Below are positions 8,188-16,935 of a DNA stretch of 64,000 nucleotides, one piece after another. The notes under the pieces were generated by a model. That model ran no database searches. It saw only the letters and a program-made list of their open reading frames with translations, and was not told the DNA's origin. The DNA comes from DATKYQ01 sp035528415 (lineage in GTDB: Bacteria; Myxococcota; B64-G9). The position numbers and the translations under genes are program-made. The stretch is from NCBI GenBank assembly GCA_035528415.1, contig DATKYQ010000080.1:91017-155016 (forward strand), given 5' to 3'. How positions within the stretch are numbered: the stretch's first letter is position 1; the number at the start of each line of letters is the position of its first letter.

Positions 8188-9315
8188 TCACTCGGGCTTT
8201 CCTAAAACAGCCTCGAAGAGATTCTCGTCCATCAAGGCACCCTTGGCTATACGCCTGCGATACTCGATGAAATCGATCGTGTCCCGCCCGGTCTGTTTGC
8301 GGGTGGCGAAGGCGGTGAAGCCCAGGAAGGCCTCTCCCATCATGTTGGCGTCCAGCCAGTGCCGGTTGAAAACCTTGGCCTGGTCCCAGAAGAACCTCTT
8401 CTTGGCGCGCACCGAATCGATGGACATCTGCAGGCATCCGGGGAAGAGGTTGGCCAGGTGCCAGACCATGCCGTCTACCGCCTCGTCCAATAGTGAAAAA
8501 TCAACCTGACAACTTTTGGCAAGCTCGCGGGCCGCCTTGGCCTCGGCCCCGCTCTTCATCTCGCCGTAGACGATCTCTCCGTCATTGATGTAGCTGTCGG
8601 TCATAACGGCCGGGTTACGGATGAAGCGGCCGTCCTTTTTGAGCACCGGCGCAACCTTGGTGAGGAGCCCCTTGACCTTCATCTTGTATGCAGACCACAG
8701 CTCGCACGAGATGCAGTTCCACATGGCGTCTTCCATGGTCAAGAACCAGGGTAAAAAGTCGCTCGAACCGCCCACGGGAGCCGATCCGTGCCGGGTGCCG
8801 GCCTGTCCGAAGATTGCCGTATCAGCGGCCACCGCCAGATCGCAGGCCATCCCGATCTCCTGGCCGCCCGCCACCCGCATCCCGTTGACCCTGCAGATGA
8901 CCGGCTTCTTGCAATCGAGAATGGAATCGACCATGCCGTTGAACAGGTCCATGTACTCGCCGTACTCATGGGGGCGCTTGGAGTAGTATTGCGCGTACTC
9001 GACCGTGTTGCCGCCGGAGCAAAAGGCCCGCTCTCCCGCCCCGGTGAAGACGACCGCCACCACGCTCCGATCACACGAGGCTGCCTTGAAACCGGCGATG
9101 ACGCCCTTAACCATCTCGGTGGTGTAAGAGTTGTATTGCTTGGGGTTGTTGAGAGTGATCCGGGCGACGTAGAGATCGGACTGTTTTTGCCCCTGCGGAT
9201 CCGCCAGCGGAATTTTCTCATACATGGTGCAAGGCGGCTCAGTGCCCCAGTATTCGCCCTTGAACAGGCCGTGGTCTTTCAACTCGTCATCCCTGGTCAA
9301 CCAATCGAGCGCCAT
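8188..9315 (-). CDS. bamA: 6-oxocyclohex-1-ene-1-carbonyl-CoA hydrolase (ring-opening)
   Basis: A 375-residue crotonase-fold enzyme resembling BamA/Oah, which hydrates and opens the ring of 6-oxocyclohexene-carbonyl-CoA to 3-hydroxypimelyl-CoA in anaerobic benzoyl-CoA breakdown. Diagnostic stretches are MALDWLTRDDELKDHGLFKGEY, RAFCSGGNTVEYAQYYSKRP, NGMRVAGGQEIGMACDLAVA and GQAGTRHGSAPVGGSSDFLP, all close to the family. The start at 9315 is set by AAGGAGG about 4 bases upstream; the open frame extends further but without a ribosome site. BamA is a marker of anaerobic aromatic degradation. Other known pathway genes (dehydrogenase, hydratase, benzoyl-CoA reductase) are not next to it. Confidence 0.9.
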   Translation of the reverse strand: MALDWLTRDDELKDHGLFKGEYWGTEPPCTMYEKIPLADPQGQKQSDLYVARITLNNPKQYNSYTTEMVKGVIAGFKAASCDRSVVAVVFTGAGERAFCSGGNTVEYAQYYSKRPHEYGEYMDLFNGMVDSILDCKKPVICRVNGMRVAGGQEIGMACDLAVAADTAIFGQAGTRHGSAPVGGSSDFLPWFLTMEDAMWNCISCELWSAYKMKVKGLLTKVAPVLKKDGRFIRNPAVMTDSYINDGEIVYGEMKSGAEAKAARELAKSCQVDFSLLDEAVDGMVWHLANLFPGCLQMSIDSVRAKKRFFWDQAKVFNRHWLDANMMGEAFLGFTAFATRKQTGRDTIDFIEYRRRIAKGALMDENLFEAVLGKPE

Positions 9316-9633
9316 GTTTCCTCCTTCGTGAGAGACACCTTCATGTAGCCCAAAGAGCCGATCAATGCAAGAGCTGGGAACTTCCATTATTTTCTAAAGC
9401 GAAAATCACGATTGGCCGGAAACAGTTCTTACCCAAATCCGGGCAGTGGCGGCACGACCATGATTGTCCGCATCCCCGATGTAACCAGCCGTAAAAGCTA
9501 AATGTTCTCAATATAAGCCTCGAGTTTTTGACAAGTCGGCCATGCTGTGCTAAACAGCTTGCGCTCGGGGTTATCAGCGGCCATCGTTGCAGTAAGGCCG
9601 AGTACTACCTTGAAAGAACAGGGTATTGCAGAT
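9316..9633. other. 318-bp intergenic gap between divergent bamA and fic genes
   Basis: No gene is supported here. The bamA ribosome site sits at the left edge. On the plus strand a perfect TTGACA (9528-9533) and a weak TAAACA (9551-9556) at 17 bp could drive the fic gene. An inverted repeat GCTGT-n5-ACAGC (9544-9558) overlaps that -10. I see no clear promoter for bamA. Confidence 0.5.
9528..9558 (+). promoter_or_regulatory. Possible promoter of the Fic gene with overlapping inverted repeat
   Basis: The -35 TTGACA matches consensus exactly, the spacer is 17 bp, and the -10 TAAACA matches at only three of six positions. The GCTGT/ACAGC inverted repeat covers the -10, as an operator would. Pattern-based inference. 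Confidence 0.35.
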
Positions 9634-10386
9634 ATGCGCAACATCTATTTTGACATCGACGACAGGACCAAGGAAGTCGAGGCGCTGCAGGCCAAGAAAA
9701 AGAAGGACTTGCGTGCTTTCCAGGAAAAGTTTGAAGTTTCCTGGATCTACCATGAAAGTGCGCTTGAGGGCACCGTGCTGGACATCTTCGACCTGAAGGC
9801 GGCGCTCGATCACGCCACGCTGGAGGACGGTGTGCTGATTCCCGTCTACCAGCGCATCCGCAACCACAAGAACACCATAGAGAAGATCAAAAAGAACGCC
9901 ACTGCCAACTCTCGCATGCCGACACTCTCGTTCATCAAGGAAGTGCACCAAGTGCTGAGCTATGGACTTTCTGAGTTGCCGGGGGGGCAATACCGTAAAG
10001 ATGTTCCCATCCATCGCAGCTACTACCATGAGATCATGGCCCCCTCGCGTATCTCATATGCCATGAACAAGCTTGTCAGGTATCTCAAGACCAAGGAATT
10101 CAAGCAACTACATCCGCTTCAGCAGGCGGCCGAGGTGCATTTTCGTCTGATGCACATCTTTCCTTTCTCCCGGGAATGCGGCAAGCTGGCGCGCCTGATC
10201 ATGAACTTCTTCGTGATTCGCGCGGGCTACCTTCCGATTATAATTCCCGCCGTGGAGAGACAACACTACTACGAAGCGTTGCGCGTAAGCCCCAAGGTGG
10301 TTCACGATCTGATCGTCAGCTGCATGGAACAGACGATCAATCTCTCGCTGCGATTCTTCGACGGAGGCACCAAAGAGATCTGGTAA
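9634..10386 (+). CDS. Fic-domain protein with altered catalytic motif
   Basis: A 250-residue Fic-fold protein (ATG at 9634; an upstream extension is open but lacks a ribosome site). The N-terminal helix carries HESALEGT (40-47), like the inhibitory (S/T)xxxE(G/N) helix of regulated Fic enzymes. The active-site region reads HIFPFSRECGKLAR (174-187). Aligned without gaps to the usual IHPFxDGNGRxxR, the catalytic His is F176, the acidic residue is R180, Gly-Asn is E181-C182 and the Arg is K184; only the last R187 is kept. Canonical Fic proteins transfer AMP from ATP to target hydroxyls. This one is likely inactive for that, or uses another chemistry. Flanking sequence fits the Fic fold well. Confidence 0.75.
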   Translation: MRNIYFDIDDRTKEVEALQAKKKKDLRAFQEKFEVSWIYHESALEGTVLDIFDLKAALDHATLEDGVLIPVYQRIRNHKNTIEKIKKNATANSRMPTLSFIKEVHQVLSYGLSELPGGQYRKDVPIHRSYYHEIMAPSRISYAMNKLVRYLKTKEFKQLHPLQQAAEVHFRLMHIFPFSRECGKLARLIMNFFVIRAGYLPIIIPAVERQHYYEALRVSPKVVHDLIVSCMEQTINLSLRFFDGGTKEIW

Positions 10387-10389
10387 AGC

Positions 10390-12207
10390 TCAAGGTCCTC
10401 CGGAGAATTGTCGAACGGCCTGTTGAAACATTTTCATGACGGCCGGATCGAGGCTGCCGTCGAACTTGATGTTGTGAAATCCTTTCATGTTCTTGAGCAT
10501 TGCCAGAAGGTTGTTCAAGTCCATCAGCTTGAGTTTGCTGAGGTCCTCATCGGCGTGACTATCCTGCAGCCAGTGCCTGAACATCTTCTTGACCCTGGCT
10601 GGCTTTCCCGAACCGCGCACGAAAGCAGCTTGCAGATCGCCCGGGGTGGCTCGCTTGAATGACAATTTGCGGGTGTAGGCCCGCATGCACCTGAGAAAGG
10701 TCTTTTGCCCCAAGGTCCGGCGCAGGAAGTGCAGAAACAGGGCCCCCTTGCCGTAAACCAGTCCCGCATACTGCAATTGGTTGTCGAAGTCCTTGACCTG
10801 ACGGTCGACCGCGCCGTCATTGCCGCCGAAAGCCCGATGAAGCTGGTAGGGCAAGGCCAGCTCCATCTGGAGCTGACGCGTGGCAGCCTGGCTGCCATGT
10901 TTTTTCTCAAAGTACAGCACCGCCGCATAGTTAGCCGGCGACTCGTCCAGAAAAGGGTGACGGATCGAGTCGGAACCCACCAGGGCGTGAAACCACTGGT
11001 GGGCGATCTCGTGGGCCAAGACGAACTCCTCAATGCCTGTTTTCTTCATCAGGCCGGCCATCATGTCCCCCATGGGTCCCGCGACACGCGGACCGGCTAC
11101 GGCGATCGCTATTGTAACCAGTCCGGGATACTCCATTCCTCCGGCCCCGCCGACCAGTGGCGCGTAGGCGACGTCGAGTTCGGCATAGGGATAGGGGCCG
11201 AACATACGAGAATAGATTTTCACGGCGCTAACGGCGCGCGCGAGAAGCTCCTCTGCCTCACTCTCTTTCTCTTGCAAAACGAAGGCGCGCAGGCGCAACC
11301 CGCCTGACTTTTTCTCCCTCACGATATAGCGGGTCGAGACCTGCAGGGCGAAGTCGCGCACAGCCGTGCCCATCAGAAAAACATCTTTTTTTGCTGCGGC
11401 CCCGGGACCCAGCGGTTGCTCTCCCACCTGGATCCCCGAGGAAGCCACCAGCGCTGCTTTGGGCAGGCGCAGCTTCACCAGGTAGTTGGCCACCTCGAAG
11501 TTGGCCAGGTCCCCCATTCCTGGTGGCTCCTCGGCGTCCCAGCCCGACTGGAGGCGCGCGGGCAAGATGGGGTAGAAGTAGCCCAGGTTGAAAATGCCCA
11601 GGCTATGTCCGTAAGTGCCGTACCCTTCCCGACCCTGCTTACCCATCAACTCGGCCAGCACATTGCCTATCTGCACGCCGGCATCCGCATGCATGCGGGG
11701 GACCACTGCTTTGCAGTCGATTCCTACAAGCACTCGGGAATTCGCGGGCAGCGGTACGGCCAGGGAGATGCGCATAGCGGTCGGGTTGATCCACTCGAAT
11801 TCGACCGGAGCCCCGTTGATAGTGACCGCCGAGATCTCGAGATTGCGCGCCTTGCCCTCTGTAAGCCAGGCGACGTTGGGATAGGTGCGGAAAACCAGTT
11901 CGGGCAAGGACCTGCCGGTTGTGTTCTTGTAGTTGATCTGCTCGTGAATGTCGATTGTTCCCAGTACGGTGTTGAGTTCCATGTCGATCTGGTAAAGCGG
12001 CAAGTCGGAAAGCGAACTCACCCCGACCCTGGCCACGGTGTTCTTGCGGTACGCCCGTGACAGTCCGCGCAGGAATGGCTTCGAGTCATAGTCGCCGGGC
12101 GCGTTTTCGGCACCGATTGCGGCCGATGCGCACAGCAAGCAGGCTATGACGATACAGCCAATGCGAGTGTGCGACTTTATAAAGATCCTGCCCGATTGAG
12201 AGACCAT
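10390..12207 (-). CDS. Exported M1-type (gluzincin) aminopeptidase-like metallopeptidase
   Basis: A 605-residue protein with a signal peptide (about 1-33). Zinc ligands are H399 and H403 in HEIAHQW and E422 in DESPANY, the HExxH-x18-E pattern of M1 peptidases. GGMEYP (356-361) takes the place of the exopeptidase GxMEN motif, so substrate binding may differ. The N-terminal half is beta-rich like the M1 first domain. It probably acts in the periplasm or at the surface on peptides. The gene ends 3 bp from the convergent fic gene and starts divergently from the acyl-CoA ligase. Confidence 0.85.
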   Translation of the reverse strand: MVSQSGRIFIKSHTRIGCIVIACLLCASAAIGAENAPGDYDSKPFLRGLSRAYRKNTVARVGVSSLSDLPLYQIDMELNTVLGTIDIHEQINYKNTTGRSLPELVFRTYPNVAWLTEGKARNLEISAVTINGAPVEFEWINPTAMRISLAVPLPANSRVLVGIDCKAVVPRMHADAGVQIGNVLAELMGKQGREGYGTYGHSLGIFNLGYFYPILPARLQSGWDAEEPPGMGDLANFEVANYLVKLRLPKAALVASSGIQVGEQPLGPGAAAKKDVFLMGTAVRDFALQVSTRYIVREKKSGGLRLRAFVLQEKESEAEELLARAVSAVKIYSRMFGPYPYAELDVAYAPLVGGAGGMEYPGLVTIAIAVAGPRVAGPMGDMMAGLMKKTGIEEFVLAHEIAHQWFHALVGSDSIRHPFLDESPANYAAVLYFEKKHGSQAATRQLQMELALPYQLHRAFGGNDGAVDRQVKDFDNQLQYAGLVYGKGALFLHFLRRTLGQKTFLRCMRAYTRKLSFKRATPGDLQAAFVRGSGKPARVKKMFRHWLQDSHADEDLSKLKLMDLNNLLAMLKNMKGFHNIKFDGSLDPAVMKMFQQAVRQFSGGP

Positions 12208-12310
12208 GAATCTTACTCTAGGCCAAGCAAAAGGCCGGCGTCAACGTCCTATCGTTGACGCAGCAAGGCAGCAATGGTATTTGCGTATGAAAATAAAGGG
12301 GATCAAAATC

Positions 12311-14050
12311 ATGGAAGAAAAACTCTGGCATCAACACAATTGGCCCGCGGGCGTGGCTCATGAAATCTCGGGCTTCGAAAAGCCTGTATTCTCACTCCTG
12401 GACACGGCAGCCGAGAAGTGGCCGGAAAACACTTATACCATCTTCGAAGGTTCCGGCAGGACCTATGCCCAGGTCAAGCAGACGGCCGACCGGTTGGCCA
12501 ACTTCTTAATATCACGCGGTATTCGCAAGGGAGACCGGGTGGCTATTTTTCTGCCCAACCTGCCGCATTTCCCTGCAATTTTTTTCGGCATCATCAAGGC
12601 AGGGGCTGCCTGCGTCACCTGCAATCCACTCTACAAGGCCACGGAACTCAACTATCAACTCAAAGACTGCGGGGCCAAGGCCGTGTTCGTCATGGATCAT
12701 CCCCAATTCTACCCCACGGCACAGAAGGCCGTCGAGGGCACCGATGTCGAGACCGTTGTTGTCTGCGGGGTGAAATCCTACCTGCCTCCGCTAAAGGGTA
12801 TCCTCGGCGGGTTGCTCGGAAAAATTCCCCATGCCGCGTCCCACGATCCCGGGCATTTCTCCTTCGATGAAGTCGTCTCCTCGGCCGACGGCGCAGCACC
12901 CGAGATTGAAATCGATCCAGTGCGGGATCTGGCATTGGTAATCTACACCGGGGGCACCACCGGCTTGCCCAAGGGAGCAGCCCTGACGCACGCGAACTTC
13001 GTCTACGATGTGATGGCCGTCCAGGAATATGTCCGCTATCCGCACGCCGAAGGTGCCGCTCCTGAAAAAGTTCGCGTGGGTGGATTTCATACCTTCCTGG
13101 GCGTGTTGCCCTGGTATCACTCCTTCGGTATGTCGCTGTGTATGCTCTGGGCGTGTCACACCGGCAGCCGCCTGGTCTGCATACCCGACCCCCGGGCCGG
13201 CAAGCCGCCTTTCACGGAAGTGCTCCGGGCGGTCGAGAAATACCAGACCACTGTAATTGCCGGGGTGCCCACAATCTACGTGGCCTTCACCAACCATCCG
13301 CTGCTTAGCAAGTTCAACCTGAAATCGGTTCAGGCCTGCGGCTCGGGCGGAGCGCCGCTGCCGGTCGAGGTAGCCAAGCGCTTCGAAGCGGCCACGGGAG
13401 CGGTGCTCTTCGAGGGCTACGGCCTGAGCGAGACATCCCCGGTAGCGAGCCTCAACCCTACCAACGTCGAGCAGCGCCGGTTCGGCTCGGTGGGTTTTCC
13501 CCTGCCGGGCACAGACATTAAAATCGTCGACGCGGACAGCGGACAAGCCGAACTCACCCATGGCGAGGACGGTGAGATAGCCATTTGCGGTCCGCAGGTG
13601 ATGCAGGGCTACTGGCAGCGCCCCGAAGAGAACCAGGCGGTCTTTCGCGAGATTGACGGCAAGCGCTTTTTCCTGACGGGTGACATCGGGCATTTCGATG
13701 AGCAGGGCTACCTGGTAATCACCGATCGCAAGAAAGATCTCATCCTGGTGGGTGGCTTCAACGTCTATCCGCGCGAAGTGGAGGAGATCCTCTACCAGCA
13801 TCCCAAGGTGGCCATGGCGGCCGTAGTGGGTATCCCGCACGAGAAGAGCGGCGAGATGGTCAAGGCCTTCATTCAGCTCAAGCCCGGCCAGCAATCCAGC
13901 GAGCGGGAGATGCTCGACTTCTGCCGTGAAAACATGGCCGGCTACAAGCGACCCCGCTCGATCGAGTTCCGCGATGCCCTGCCCCAGTCGGCCGTGGGCA
14001 AGGTCCTCAGGCGCGAACTGCGCGACGAGGCGCTTGGAAAGAACGACTGA
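12311..14050 (+). CDS. Long-chain fatty-acid-CoA ligase (FadD-like)
   Basis: A 579-residue member of the ANL superfamily, which activates a carboxylic acid as acyl-AMP and transfers it to CoA. Motifs in order: YTGGTTGLPKG (P-loop, about 211), GYGLSETSP (about 375), TGDIGHFDEQGYL and DRKKDLILVGGFNVYPREVE (hinge, about 474-493), and the catalytic Lys in SAVGKVLRREL (about 563). The start ATG at 12311 has AAAGGGG about ten bases upstream; ATG 12287 is possible. The motif set favours medium/long-chain fatty acids. No partner gene is adjacent. Confidence 0.88.
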   Translation: MEEKLWHQHNWPAGVAHEISGFEKPVFSLLDTAAEKWPENTYTIFEGSGRTYAQVKQTADRLANFLISRGIRKGDRVAIFLPNLPHFPAIFFGIIKAGAACVTCNPLYKATELNYQLKDCGAKAVFVMDHPQFYPTAQKAVEGTDVETVVVCGVKSYLPPLKGILGGLLGKIPHAASHDPGHFSFDEVVSSADGAAPEIEIDPVRDLALVIYTGGTTGLPKGAALTHANFVYDVMAVQEYVRYPHAEGAAPEKVRVGGFHTFLGVLPWYHSFGMSLCMLWACHTGSRLVCIPDPRAGKPPFTEVLRAVEKYQTTVIAGVPTIYVAFTNHPLLSKFNLKSVQACGSGGAPLPVEVAKRFEAATGAVLFEGYGLSETSPVASLNPTNVEQRRFGSVGFPLPGTDIKIVDADSGQAELTHGEDGEIAICGPQVMQGYWQRPEENQAVFREIDGKRFFLTGDIGHFDEQGYLVITDRKKDLILVGGFNVYPREVEEILYQHPKVAMAAVVGIPHEKSGEMVKAFIQLKPGQQSSEREMLDFCRENMAGYKRPRSIEFRDALPQSAVGKVLRRELRDEALGKND

Positions 14051-14110
14051 CGCCCAGGGTTCCCACTTCCGGCGCCTGAGATGTTATACAATCAGATGCT
14101 GCGATAAATC

Positions 14111-14137
14111 GCGGGGCCCACCCCGCAGCGGAGGTGA
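14111..14137 (+). promoter_or_regulatory. Stem-loop followed by strong ribosome site upstream of caspase gene
   Basis: GCGGGG (14111-14116) and CCCCGC (14121-14126) form a perfect 6-bp stem with a 4-base loop. Three bases later comes GGAGGTGA (14130-14137), then GTG at 14142. There is no T-run, so this is not a classic terminator. It may limit access to the ribosome site. Confidence 0.45.
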
Positions 14138-14141
14138 TGCC

Positions 14142-15818
14142 GTGTTCGCCAGGAATGCTGTTTTCTTCATGTTTGTCTTTGTGTTAGCTCGCGGTTGGTT
14201 GCCCGCTTTGGCCGGCGATTCGCCCGCCGTCTCGAGCGGTTACGCACTGCTGATCGGCAGCAACCGGGCCGGACCGGGCCAGGAAGAATTGCGTTACGCG
14301 CACCGGGACGCCGAAAGCATGGCCGAAGTTCTTACTCAGATCGGCGGTTATGAACCCGCCCGAGTGCTCGTGCTGCTTGATCCCGCGCGGGATGAGATCA
14401 TCTCGGCACTTGCCAAGCTGCAAGAGCAAATCCGCGCCCGAGTCGATCTCGGAGAACCCTCACAGCTTCTTTTCTACTACTCGGGTCATGCCCGCGCCCA
14501 TGCCTTGAACATGGGGAGCGACGAGATCGGCCTGGAAGAGCTGCGCCGCTTGCTGATTCAGAAACCGGCCACCGTCACCTTGGCCGTGCTGGATGCTTGC
14601 CAGACCGGGGCCATCTCGCGTGTCAAAGGCGCCGAGCCGGCGGCCGATTTCTCATACAACTCGGTCAACCGGCTCAACACCGCGGGCGTCGCAGTGATGG
14701 CCTCCTCCGCGGCCAGCGAGCTGAGCCAGGAATCTGAAATTCTGGCCGCATCCTATTTCACAAGCAACTTAGTGGCCGGGCTACGCGGGGCGGCCGACAA
14801 TGACTCGGATGGACGGGTCACCCTGCGGGAGGCCTATCGCTATGCCTACAATCGCACTCTGGCCGACACGGCCGCCACTGCGGTCGGCAAGCAGCATCCC
14901 ACGTTGGAGACCGAGCTGCGCGGCAAGGGGGAGATGATACTGAGCTGGCCGGCCCGGGCGTCGGCGGCCCTGGTGCTCGACAAGACGACGGCCGGCGAAG
15001 TTCTGGTGCAGCATGAGCGGGGAGGGAGCATCGTGGCCGAGTTGCACAAGGTCGCAGGCGAGAAAATGCGCCTGGCCCTACCACCCGGCAAATACACGGT
15101 CGTAGTGCGTGATTCCAACGAGGCCTTCAGCTGCGATCTGGATCTGCAGGAGGGAGCCGGAACGACCATCGATCTGGATTACTGCCATGCAATACCACCG
15201 GAAGAGGCCGTGGCCAAGGGCCCGCAACCCTGGCGCGAACACTGGGGCATCGAGCTCGGGTTAGGCGCCTGGCGCAGCGTGTCGGACGGCTACAGCCAAC
15301 GTCTGGATGACTTCGGTTACGAGAAGCAGCTTTTCGACTTCGACGAGACATTTACAATCACGGCCGCGGGTTTGTACAGCATCAACCGCTACCTGGCGGT
15401 AGGGATAGGCTTTGGCACGCTCTCGGGCGGAAGCTACAGGCGCGAGGTCTACGATCTCGATGGAGAGCAGCGCGATCAGACGTTTGACTGGTCGGCTTAC
15501 GGAATCGGGCCTTTCGTGCGCGGGACGCTGCCGCTGATAGACGGCATACTCAACCCATTTCTGCAGGCCGGCTGCGGGTTGGCGTTCGGCAGATCGGTCT
15601 ATCGCGATCCGCTGCAGGCATCGGAAGTTGTCGACGACCAACTACACTGGGGTTACGAGATCTTCGTTGGAGCCGGGCTGAACGTCATGATCTGGGACAA
15701 CTTCGGTATCTTCGGCCAGGTGTCCTATACATTCGCGCCGCTGGTCGAGAACCTGATGGGGGATATCCACGACAGCGGCGGCCCGAGTTTCGTGCTCGGG
15801 ATTCGCGGCGCTCTGTAG
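14142..15818 (+). CDS. Caspase-like (C14) protease with C-terminal barrel-like domain
   Basis: A 558-residue exported protein. The GTG start at 14142 has a near-perfect GGAGGTGA site. A signal peptide (about 1-25) leads into a caspase fold: the catalytic His116 sits in YYSGHAR and Cys153 in LDACQTG. A short beta-sandwich of PEGA/carboxypeptidase-regulatory type follows (about 270-340, with LPPGKYTVVV). The last 190 residues alternate polar and hydrophobic strands and Gly-aromatic turns (GIELGLGAW, GLYSINRYLAVGIGFGTLSGG), like an 8-strand outer-membrane barrel. It would be a protease anchored in the outer membrane and facing the periplasm. Followed by a Cys-rich protein and a sigma/anti-sigma pair on the same strand. 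Confidence 0.82.
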   Translation: MFARNAVFFMFVFVLARGWLPALAGDSPAVSSGYALLIGSNRAGPGQEELRYAHRDAESMAEVLTQIGGYEPARVLVLLDPARDEIISALAKLQEQIRARVDLGEPSQLLFYYSGHARAHALNMGSDEIGLEELRRLLIQKPATVTLAVLDACQTGAISRVKGAEPAADFSYNSVNRLNTAGVAVMASSAASELSQESEILAASYFTSNLVAGLRGAADNDSDGRVTLREAYRYAYNRTLADTAATAVGKQHPTLETELRGKGEMILSWPARASAALVLDKTTAGEVLVQHERGGSIVAELHKVAGEKMRLALPPGKYTVVVRDSNEAFSCDLDLQEGAGTTIDLDYCHAIPPEEAVAKGPQPWREHWGIELGLGAWRSVSDGYSQRLDDFGYEKQLFDFDETFTITAAGLYSINRYLAVGIGFGTLSGGSYRREVYDLDGEQRDQTFDWSAYGIGPFVRGTLPLIDGILNPFLQAGCGLAFGRSVYRDPLQASEVVDDQLHWGYEIFVGAGLNVMIWDNFGIFGQVSYTFAPLVENLMGDIHDSGGPSFVLGIRGAL

Positions 15819-15836
15819 CGTCGGGAGGACAGACGG

Positions 15837-16931
15837 ATGAACCGCTTATTAACAACTGTTTTAGGCCTGGCCTCTATGGCCATTCTCCCCGGCTGGACCT
15901 GCGAGCCGATAACGGCCGATCCCGGCTTCGACATGTGGTGCGGGGACGAACTCTGCGCCTGGCAGGTCGAGCAGGGAGGGATCCGGCGTGTCGCTACCTG
16001 GCACCGTTCGGACTACGGCGTCGAACTCGACGGCGACCCGGTGATCATCAGCCAACTTTCCGACGTGACTTCCTCGCAGGCCCAGTGCCTCGACTTCGAG
16101 CTGCAGGCAGACCACGACGACGGCGTCAGCCTGACCCTCGAACTCGATTTCCTGGATGACGGACACGTCGACGCTCGCCAGCCGCTGGCCAGCGACGGCT
16201 GGCGCCCGGTGCACTACAGCATGACGCCGCCGAGTTGGTATGAATCCGTGCGCTTCACAATTCGCAAGGACGGCCCGGGTCGAGCGGTGCTGACTCAGAT
16301 CAAGGTCAGCGCGGGCGACGATTGCGCCGGAGCGCCCATCGAACTCGACGATCGCCCGACCGGAGCGGCCTGCGAGACAAACAGCCAGTGCAAGCAGGGC
16401 CTGTGTCTGGCCGTCATGCAGTGGCGACCGGACGTCGAGGGGGGAGACACCCATGCCTGCAGCGCCTGCCGTAATGATCTCGACTGCCCGGCCGGTATGA
16501 CCTGCGGGCTCGAGGCGAGCGCTGCCTACTGGCTGTACCAGGATTGCGGCGAGCCCGCACGTCACCAGCTTGGCGAGCGCTGCATGGGAGACTCCGAGTG
16601 TGCGACGGGAACCTGTTGCCAGGGGACCTGCTCCGAGTGTTGTTTTTCCGGAGACTGCCCCGCGGGCGGAGTCTGCGAAGTGCGCGACTGGCACACGTTG
16701 GGAGACGACTACGAGTACCAGATCCTGCCGCAGCAGTGCTCTCCGGGGACGGGGGCGGCGCAGGCCGGAGCCCCGTGCCTGCGCGGCGATGACTGCGCCT
16801 CGGGTTCCTGCAGTGGCACCGGAGAGTTCAAGCAGTGTTTCCTGGACGGGCGCCGCTGTCAGGCCGACGAGGATTGTCCCCTGTGGAACTCCTGTCTTAC
16901 CCTGGGCGCATACGGAGGCCATTGCCGGTAA
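15837..16931 (+). CDS. Secreted Cys-rich protein with Dickkopf-like repeats
   Basis: A 364-residue protein with a signal-like N-terminus (about 1-20) followed by Cys22. The lipobox is poor (PGWTC), so lipidation is uncertain. Residues 25-165 are a beta-rich region reading like a carbohydrate- or ligand-binding sandwich. From about 180 onward there are repeated Cys motifs of the type C-x-S-D-x-C-x-x-G-x-C (for example GERCMGDSECATGTCC, APCLRGDDCASGSCSG), common in myxobacterial surface proteins. It has no catalytic motif I can see. It is 18 bp after the caspase gene and 4 bp before the sigma gene, so it is likely co-transcribed. Confidence 0.6.
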   Translation: MNRLLTTVLGLASMAILPGWTCEPITADPGFDMWCGDELCAWQVEQGGIRRVATWHRSDYGVELDGDPVIISQLSDVTSSQAQCLDFELQADHDDGVSLTLELDFLDDGHVDARQPLASDGWRPVHYSMTPPSWYESVRFTIRKDGPGRAVLTQIKVSAGDDCAGAPIELDDRPTGAACETNSQCKQGLCLAVMQWRPDVEGGDTHACSACRNDLDCPAGMTCGLEASAAYWLYQDCGEPARHQLGERCMGDSECATGTCCQGTCSECCFSGDCPAGGVCEVRDWHTLGDDYEYQILPQQCSPGTGAAQAGAPCLRGDDCASGSCSGTGEFKQCFLDGRRCQADEDCPLWNSCLTLGAYGGHCR

Positions 16932-16935
16932 CTCC

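Noticed and set aside
12791..13894. A 367-residue open frame opposite the acyl-CoA ligase
   Set aside because: No motif, and the sense strand has a complete ANL motif set.
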